From: Pseudomonas sp. dw_612
GTDB taxonomy: Bacteria; Pseudomonadota; Gammaproteobacteria; Pseudomonadales; Pseudomonadaceae
Assembly (NCBI RefSeq): GCF_018449725.1
Contig: NZ_JAAVVC010000001.1
Coordinates: 434,001 to 498,000 of the forward strand
DNA length: 64,000 nt
Direction: 5' to 3'
Part shown: positions 59,201 through 64,000 of the stretch, one piece after another
Layout: each line of letters starts with the position of its first letter
Position numbering within the stretch: the stretch's first letter is position 1
Made by a program: the position numbers and the translations under genes
Notes under the pieces: model-generated
Databases searched by the model: none
What the model was told of the DNA's origin: nothing
The model's input: the letters and a program-made list of their open reading frames with translations, nothing else

Positions 59201-59699
59201 CTTCTTCAATAAAGTTACGCAGGTCTTCAGGCTTGGCTTCGATCAGCTTGGAGATCATGCCCTGCTCGATGATCGAGTAGCTGCGCGGGCCCAGGCCGGT
59301 GCCGAGGAAGATGTCAGTGATGTCGCGGCGACGGCATTTGGTGCCGTTGAGGTAATAGCTGTTCTGGCTGTCGCGGGTGACTTTGCGGCGAATCGAGATT
59401 TCCGCGTAAGCCGCGTATTCGCCGACCAGGGTGCCGTCGGAGTTGTCGAACACCAGCTCGATGCTCGCCTGGCTCACCGGTTTGCGGCTGGTGGAGCCGT
59501 TGAAGATGACGTCGGTCATCGACTCGCCGCGCAAGTTTTTGGCCGAGCTCTCGCCCATCACCCAACGCACGGCATCGATAATGTTCGACTTGCCGCAACC
59601 ATTGGGCCCGACCACCGCCGCCATGTTACTGGGGAAGTTCACCGTGGTCGGGTCGACGAAGGATTTGAACCCCGCCAGTTTGATGCACTTGAGCCGCAC
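56211..59699 (-). CDS. smc: Chromosome partition protein Smc
   Basis: 1162 residues, full length. The N-terminal ATPase lobe has Walker A GPNGCGKSNIIDAVRWVMGE. Two long coiled coils (about 170-500 and 670-1000) flank a hinge domain (about 510-650, around LQAVLVDDFSDFDLAGFAQG). The C-terminal lobe has the signature LLSGGEKALTALALV and Walker B CMLDEVDAPLDDANV. It works with ScpAB in chromosome compaction and segregation. Translation begins at GTG 59699. The GntR gene ends two bases upstream, so the two are probably cotranscribed. Confidence 0.97.
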   Translation of the reverse strand: MRLKCIKLAGFKSFVDPTTVNFPSNMAAVVGPNGCGKSNIIDAVRWVMGESSAKNLRGESMTDVIFNGSTSRKPVSQASIELVFDNSDGTLVGEYAAYAEISIRRKVTRDSQNSYYLNGTKCRRRDITDIFLGTGLGPRSYSIIEQGMISKLIEAKPEDLRNFIEEAAGISKYKERRRETENRIRRTHENLARLTDLREELERQLERLHRQAESAKKYQEYKGEERQLKAQLSALRWQALNEQVGQREAIIGNQEITFEALVAEQRNADAAIERLRDGHHDLSERFNLVQGRFYSVGGDIARVEQSIQHGQQRLRQLQDDLKEAERARLETESHLGHDRTLLLTLGEELDMLTPEQEVTSAAAEEAAAALEESETTMHAWQEQWDTFNLTAAEPRRQSEVQQSRIQQLETSMERLADRQKRLGEERALLSADPEDAAIMALSEQLAESEATLEDLQTSEQAQVEKLEQLRQELQHALTAQQQAQGDLQRLNGRLASLEALQQAALDPGTGTAEWLREQNLAERPRLAEGLKVEAGWELAVETVLGADLQAVLVDDFSDFDLAGFAQGDLRLLSPASDGVRVAGSLLDKVEAQIDLSPWLGQVKPVDSLEQALALRGQLAAGESLISRDGYWVGRHFLRVRRASEAESGVLARGQEIQQLGLEREEREATVETLETQLQNLRAQQRQQENGREHLRRLLQDEARQQGELKAQLSAGKAKAEQLTLRRTRLDEELTELSEQRALEHENIGEARLQLQEALDSMALDTEQRELLLAQRDSLRERLDRVRQEARQHKDHAHQLAVRLGSLKAQHDSTRQALERLEMQSERLTEKREQLSLNLEEGEAPLEELRLKLEELLDKRMTVDEELKTAQTAMEDADRELRDAEKRRNQAEQQSQLIRGQLEHQRMEWQALTVRRKTLEDQLLEDGYDLHGVIATLVAEANEKEAEEELERIAARIARLGAINLAAIDEYTQQSERKRYLDAQNDDLVEALDTLENVIRKIDKETRNRFKDTFDQINAGIQALFPKVFGGGSAYLELTGEDLLDTGVTIMARPPGKKNSTIHLLSGGEKALTALALVFAIFKLNPAPFCMLDEVDAPLDDANVGRYARLVKEMSQTVQFIYITHNKIAMEMADQLMGVTMHEPGCSRLVAVDVEEAMAMVEA

Positions 59700-59701
59700 G
59701 C

Positions 59702-60361
59702 TTAAGCGACCGTCAGGGCGGAAACCACCAGATCACAGCTGCGCTGGGCATACGCCGTCAGCACCACGCGAATCTGCGGGAAATCACGGGCGATCACCGC
59801 TGCGAGCAAGCGCTCGAACAGCTCCAGAAATTCGCTCATCTCGGCCTTGCGCTGTTCCAGGGCGAGGAAATACGCGCGGCTCATGGCCGGCTGCAGATTC
59901 TCGACGGTTTCCTGCAAGTACGGGTTGTTGGCGAATGGGTACGCGGCGCGCATCACGCTGAAGCTGTCGTCGACGAACGTGCGGATGTCCTGGCGCTCGT
60001 AGCTGCCGACCAGACGCTGCTGGATCTGCACGAACGGCGCGAGGTCGGCCTGGGCTTGCCAACCGTTGGCCACAGCATTGCCGAGCAAGATGTACAACTC
60101 GCTCATCAGCGTGCACAGGCTCTGGACCTTGTGCGCGGTGAGTTCGGTCACGTGGGCACCCCGTCGCGGCAGGATCGCGATCAGGTGGCGGCGCTCGAGG
60201 ATCAGCAACGCCTCACGGACCGAACCGCGGCTGACATTGAGGGCCAGCGTGACCTTCTGTTCCTGAATGCGCTCTCCCGGCTTCATTTCGCCGCGAATGA
60301 TGCGTTCGGCGAGGTGGTGAGCGATTTGCTCGGCGAGGCTGTCCGGCGCCTTGAACGTCAT
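59702..60361 (-). CDS. GntR-family (FadR/FCD subfamily) transcriptional regulator
   Basis: 219 residues. The N-terminal winged helix (about 8-75) has GERIQEQKVTLALNVSRGSV and REALLILERRHLIAILPRRG. The C-terminal alpha-helical FCD-type effector domain binds small acids or related ligands, often through metal. AAGGAC precedes the ATG. It is divergent from xdhA, so the simplest guess is that it controls xanthine dehydrogenase expression. Two TGAC-N6-GTCA palindromes lie between them. Its stop is 2 bp from the smc start, placing smc downstream in the same transcript. Confidence 0.9.
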   Translation of the reverse strand: MTFKAPDSLAEQIAHHLAERIIRGEMKPGERIQEQKVTLALNVSRGSVREALLILERRHLIAILPRRGAHVTELTAHKVQSLCTLMSELYILLGNAVANGWQAQADLAPFVQIQQRLVGSYERQDIRTFVDDSFSVMRAAYPFANNPYLQETVENLQPAMSRAYFLALEQRKAEMSEFLELFERLLAAVIARDFPQIRVVLTAYAQRSCDLVVSALTVA

Positions 60362-60448
60362 GGTTGTCCTTCAAACTCTTCGATCTGCACAAGCGGCGCA
60401 GTGTAGCGCAATTGGTACGTCATGGCGGAGTGCCCACCCGGCGGTTTT

Positions 60449-60464
60449 TGGCACGAATCAAGCA
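60449..60464 (+). promoter_or_regulatory. Possible sigma-54 promoter for xdhA
   Basis: TGGCACGAATCAAGCA keeps the -24 GG and -12 GC with 10 bp between, and the -24 element TGGCACG is perfect; the -12 element is AAGCA rather than TTGCA. It lies about 165 bp before the xdhA start. Purines as nitrogen source would suit RpoN control. Confidence 0.4.
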
Positions 60465-60532
60465 AAAAGCAAGCTATCGAGTCAGGGTCAATACTGTTGA
60501 AACGCGTTGTTGATCGCCAAAACCGGCTTTCC

Positions 60533-60569
60533 TGACCTTTAAGTCAGAAAATCATTGACCGAAAAGTCA
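60533..60569. promoter_or_regulatory. Paired palindromes TGAC-N6-GTCA in the gntR-xdhA intergenic region
   Basis: TGACCTTTAAGTCA (60533-60546) and TGACCGAAAAGTCA (60556-60569), centres 23 bp apart, about two helical turns. They are the only repeated palindromes between gntR and xdhA and are a candidate operator for the GntR protein. Confidence 0.5.
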
Positions 60570-60626
60570 GACCTGATAAATTCGGTTCCATCGGTTAACA
60601 ACAATAATGAGTCTGCGAGGCCTTCC

Positions 60627-62081
60627 GTGATCCAGTTTTTACTAAACCAGGAACTCCGTAGCGAGCACGCCCTGGACCCGAACCTGACCGTGCTCAATTA
60701 CTTGCGCGACCATGTGGGCAAACCCGGTACCAAAGAAGGCTGCGCCAGCGGCGACTGCGGCGCGTGCACCGTGGTGGTCGGCGAGTTGCAAACGGATGAC
60801 GACGGCCGCGAACACATTCGCTATCGCAGCCTCAATTCGTGCCTGACGTTCGTGTCGTCGCTGCACGGCAAACAACTGATCAGCGTTGAAGATCTCAAGC
60901 ACAAGGGCGAACTGCACAGCGTGCAGAAAGCCATGATCGAGTGCCACGGCTCGCAATGCGGCTTCTGCACCCCGGGCTTCGTGATGTCGTTGTTCGCGCT
61001 GCAAAAGAACAGCGACGCACCCGACTCGCATAAAGCCCACGAAGCGCTGGCCGGCAACCTCTGCCGTTGCACCGGCTATCGGCCGATACTGCAAGCCGCC
61101 GAGCAGTCCTGCTGCGGCAAGCAACCGGATCAGTTCGACGCCCGCGAGGCCGACACCATCGCCCGCCTGAAAGCCATCGCCCCCACCGACATCGGCGAAC
61201 TCAACAGTGGCGACAAGCGCTGCCTGGTACCCCTGACCGTCGCCGATCTGGCTGACCTCTACGACGCTTATCCACAGGCCCGCCTGCTGGCCGGCGGCAC
61301 CGATCTCGCGCTGGAAGTCACGCAGTTCCACCGCACCTTGCCGGTGATGATCTACGTCGGCAACGTTGCCGAGATGAAGCGCATCGAAACCTTTGACGAC
61401 CGCATCGAAATCGGCGCGGCCACCGCACTCTCCGACTGCTACGAAGCGCTGAATGCCGAGTACCCGGACTTCGGCGAACTGCTGCACCGTTTCGCGTCGC
61501 TGCAAATCCGCAATCAGGGCACCCTCGGCGGCAATATCGGTAACGCTTCGCCGATTGGTGACTCGCCACCGCTGCTGATTGCGCTCGGCGCGCAGGTTGT
61601 GTTGTGCAAGGGTGAAACCCGCCGCACGCTGAACCTCGACGACTACTTCATCGATTACAAAGTGACGGCGCGTCAGGAAAGCGAGTTCATCGAAAAGATC
61701 ATCGTGCCGCGTGCCAGCGCCGAACAATTGTTCCGTGCATACAAGGTTTCCAAACGACTGGACGACGACATCTCCGCCGTCTGCGCCGCATTCAATCTGC
61801 GCGTGGAAAACGGTGTCATCACCGACGCCCGCATCGCTTTCGGCGGCATGGCCGCGATCCCGAAACGCGCCGCCCATTGCGAAACCGTGCTGATCGGCGC
61901 GCCGTTCAATAGCGCGCTGGTCGAGCGCGCCTGCGCCGCCCTCGCCGAAGATTTCACGCCGCTCTCGGACTTCCGCGCCAGCAAGGAATATCGCCTGCTC
62001 AGCGCGCAAAACCTGCTGCGCAAATACTTCATCGAACTGCAAACGCCGCACATCGAGACTCGGGTGACCGCTTATGTCTAA
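60627..62081 (+). CDS. xdhA: Xanthine dehydrogenase small subunit XdhA
   Basis: 484 residues from GTG 60627, chosen because GAGG lies 7 nt upstream and the ferredoxin domain starts there; the frame is open 24 codons further. The plant-type [2Fe-2S] site is EGCASGDCGACTVVVGE (Cys39, Cys44, Cys47). The second cluster is SQCGFCTPGF and LCRCTGYRP. The FAD-binding domain follows (LLAGGTDLALE, GTLGGNIGNASPIGDSPP). It carries electrons from the molybdenum site in XdhB to NAD+ during oxidation of hypoxanthine and xanthine to urate. It overlaps xdhB by 8 bp. Confidence 0.96.
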   Translation: MIQFLLNQELRSEHALDPNLTVLNYLRDHVGKPGTKEGCASGDCGACTVVVGELQTDDDGREHIRYRSLNSCLTFVSSLHGKQLISVEDLKHKGELHSVQKAMIECHGSQCGFCTPGFVMSLFALQKNSDAPDSHKAHEALAGNLCRCTGYRPILQAAEQSCCGKQPDQFDAREADTIARLKAIAPTDIGELNSGDKRCLVPLTVADLADLYDAYPQARLLAGGTDLALEVTQFHRTLPVMIYVGNVAEMKRIETFDDRIEIGAATALSDCYEALNAEYPDFGELLHRFASLQIRNQGTLGGNIGNASPIGDSPPLLIALGAQVVLCKGETRRTLNLDDYFIDYKVTARQESEFIEKIIVPRASAEQLFRAYKVSKRLDDDISAVCAAFNLRVENGVITDARIAFGGMAAIPKRAAHCETVLIGAPFNSALVERACAALAEDFTPLSDFRASKEYRLLSAQNLLRKYFIELQTPHIETRVTAYV

Positions 62082-64000
62082 TCATCACGCCGTAGAGAAG
62101 ACCCAAGCCGAACTGGCTGAACTGTTCGCCAAGGACCTGACCACCGGTGTCGGCCGCAGCGTCAAGCACGACAGCGCCGCCAAACACGTGTCCGGTGAAG
62201 CGCAGTACATAGATGACCGGTTGGAATTCCCTAACCAGTTGCACGTTTACGCACGCCTGTCGGACCGCGCCCACGCGAAAATCATCAGCATCGACACCCA
62301 GCCCTGCTACGCCTTCGAAGGCGTGCGCATCGCCATCACCCACAAAGACGTGCCGGGTCTGAAAGACATCGGTCCGCTGCTGCCGGGTGATCCGCTGCTG
62401 GCCATCGATGACGTGCAATTCGTCGGGCAACCGGTGCTCGCCGTGGCGGCGAAAGACCTGGAAACCGCGCGCAAAGCCGCGATGGCCGCGATCATCGAAT
62501 ATGAAGATCTCGAACCGGTACTGGATGTGGTTGAAGCATTAAGAAAGCGCCACTTTGTACTCGACAGCCACACCCATCAGCGTGGCGATTCGGCCGGTGC
62601 ATTGGCGACTGCCGAACACCGCATCCAGGGCACGCTGCACATTGGCGGCCAGGAACACTTCTACCTCGAAACCCAGATCTCTTCGGTGATGCCGACCGAA
62701 GACGGCGGGATGATCGTCTACTGCTCCACGCAAAACCCCACCGAAGTGCAGAAACTGGTCGCTGAAGTGCTCGACGTGTCGATGAACAAAATCGTGGTCG
62801 ACATGCGCCGCATGGGCGGTGGTTTCGGCGGCAAGGAAACCCAGGCCGCGAGCCCGGCGTGCCTGTGTGCAGTTATTGCGCACCTGACCGGCCAGCCGAC
62901 CAAAATGCGCCTGCCCCGGGTCGAAGACATGCTGATGACCGGCAAGCGTCACCCGTTTTACGTCGAGTACGACGTCGGCTTTGACAGCACCGGCCGCCTG
63001 CACGGTATCGCGCTGGAACTGGCCGGTAACTGTGGTTGCTCGCCAGACCTGTCGGCGTCGATTGTCGACCGTGCAATGTTCCACGCCGACAACTCTTATT
63101 ACCTGGGCGACGCGACCATCAACGGTCACCGCTGCAAGACCAACACCGCGTCGAACACCGCTTACCGTGGCTTCGGCGGCCCGCAAGGCATGGTCGCCAT
63201 CGAAGAAGTGATGGACGCCATCGCCCGGCATCTGGCCCTCGATCCGCTGGCCGTGCGCAAGGCCAACTACTACGGCAAGACCGAGCGCAACGTCACCCAC
63301 TACTACCAGACCGTCGAGCACAACATGCTCGAGGAAATGACCGCCGAACTGGAAGAAAGCAGCCAGTACGCCGAGCGCCGCGAAGCGATCCGTCGCTACA
63401 ACGCCAACAGCCCGATCCTGAAAAAAGGCCTGGCGCTGACCCCGGTGAAATTCGGTATTTCGTTCACCGCGAGCTTCCTCAACCAGGCCGGTGCGCTGGT
63501 GCACGTCTACACCGACGGCAGCATCCATTTGAACCACGGCGGCACCGAGATGGGCCAGGGCCTGAACACCAAAGTCGCGCAGGTCGTGGCCGAAGTGTTC
63601 CAGGTGGAAATGGACCGTGTGCAGATCACCGCGACCAACACCGACAAGGTACCAAACACCTCGCCGACCGCAGCTTCGAGCGGCGCCGACCTTAACGGTA
63701 AAGCCGCGCAGAACGCTGCGGAAATCATCAAGCAACGGCTCGTCGAATTCGCCGCGCGCCACTACAAAGTCAGCGAAGAAGACGTGGAGTTCCACAACGG
63801 CCACGTGCGGGTTCGCGATCACATCCTGACCTTCGAAGCGCTGATCCAGCAGGCGTATTTCGCCCAGGTTTCGTTGTCGAGCACCGGGTTCTACAAGACC
63901 CCGAAAATCTTCTACGACCGCAGCCAGGCCCGGGGACGTCCGTTCTACTACTACGCCTTTGGCGCGGCGTGCTGCGAAGTGATTGTCGACACCCTGACCG
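62074..64000 (+). CDS. xdhB: Xanthine dehydrogenase large (molybdopterin) subunit XdhB, cut by window end
   Basis: The first 642 codons of roughly 800 are present and remain open to the window edge. The ATG at 62074 overlaps xdhA by 8 bp. The product starts MSNHHAVEKTQAELAELFAK. Molybdenum cofactor motifs are IGGQEHFYLETQ, RRMGGGFGGKETQA, AYRGFGGPQGM and NHGGTEMGQGL. The Arg in AYRGFGG is the one that orients purine substrates in xanthine dehydrogenases. The final active-site Glu lies beyond the window. It forms the catalytic subunit with XdhA. Confidence 0.96.
   Translation, partial: MSNHHAVEKTQAELAELFAKDLTTGVGRSVKHDSAAKHVSGEAQYIDDRLEFPNQLHVYARLSDRAHAKIISIDTQPCYAFEGVRIAITHKDVPGLKDIGPLLPGDPLLAIDDVQFVGQPVLAVAAKDLETARKAAMAAIIEYEDLEPVLDVVEALRKRHFVLDSHTHQRGDSAGALATAEHRIQGTLHIGGQEHFYLETQISSVMPTEDGGMIVYCSTQNPTEVQKLVAEVLDVSMNKIVVDMRRMGGGFGGKETQAASPACLCAVIAHLTGQPTKMRLPRVEDMLMTGKRHPFYVEYDVGFDSTGRLHGIALELAGNCGCSPDLSASIVDRAMFHADNSYYLGDATINGHRCKTNTASNTAYRGFGGPQGMVAIEEVMDAIARHLALDPLAVRKANYYGKTERNVTHYYQTVEHNMLEEMTAELEESSQYAERREAIRRYNANSPILKKGLALTPVKFGISFTASFLNQAGALVHVYTDGSIHLNHGGTEMGQGLNTKVAQVVAEVFQVEMDRVQITATNTDKVPNTSPTAASSGADLNGKAAQNAAEIIKQRLVEFAARHYKVSEEDVEFHNGHVRVRDHILTFEALIQQAYFAQVSLSSTGFYKTPKIFYDRSQARGRPFYYYAFGAACCEVIVDTLT

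Overview
The window reads as a chromosomal segment of a Pseudomonas of the P. fluorescens lineage. The GC-rich coding, the gene order (smc-zipA-ligA, dnaX-ybaB-recR, hemN-unknown-anr-apt, ccoNOQP-ccoGHIS, acnA-rlmM-tusA, fadBA) and the many intergenic REP/REPIN palindromes all fit this. The genus call rests on remembered synteny and protein families; no database search was possible. Almost all of it is core genome. Accessory items are a Fic protein, a Phd/VapC-type toxin-antitoxin pair, an ABC exporter and several palindromic repeat elements.

Layout. 1-4100: fatty-acid beta-oxidation complex (fadA partial, fadB), a small membrane protein and a universal stress protein. 4100-11150: ABC-F ATPase Uup, divergent lytic transglycosylase Slt, a Fic protein and an MsbA-like ABC exporter. 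11390-16110: a small conserved protein, pdxB (vitamin B6), a MATE efflux pump, tusA and rlmM. 16318-22940: aconitase A, four tandem REPINs, a CPBP-family membrane protein, the Aer-type energy-taxis receptor and a small alpha/beta hydrolase.

23045-40436 is a low-oxygen respiration island. It holds two consecutive ccoNOQP operons for cbb3 oxidases, a toxin-antitoxin pair, the cbb3 assembly genes ccoG-ccoH-ccoI-ccoS plus a SafE-like membrane protein, hemN (anaerobic haem synthesis), a coiled-coil protein of unknown function, the oxygen sensor anr and apt. Anr-type TTGAT-N4-ATCAA sites lie upstream of the second ccoN, ccoG and hemN, so the regulator, the oxidases, their copper and haem supply and taxis toward oxygen are grouped together.

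40575-52453: acyl-CoA dehydrogenase, recR, a quinone-oxidoreductase-like enzyme, ybaB, dnaX, a periplasmic binding protein, a PAS-GGDEF-EAL protein with a damaged EAL metal site, a small XRE regulator, a DUF2167 membrane protein, the 4.5S SRP RNA gene (ffs) with its promoter, and a zinc-ribbon metallopeptidase. 52607-64000: ligA, zipA, smc, then a GntR regulator divergent from xdhA-xdhB (xanthine dehydrogenase, cut by the window end).

The most unusual structure is a 272-bp palindromic element (38172-38443). Its 34-bp terminal inverted repeats supply the stop codons of both flanking convergent genes, and it encloses two further perfect hairpins. I found no CRISPR array, tRNA, rRNA, prophage or intact insertion sequence, and no convincing multi-gene undescribed system.
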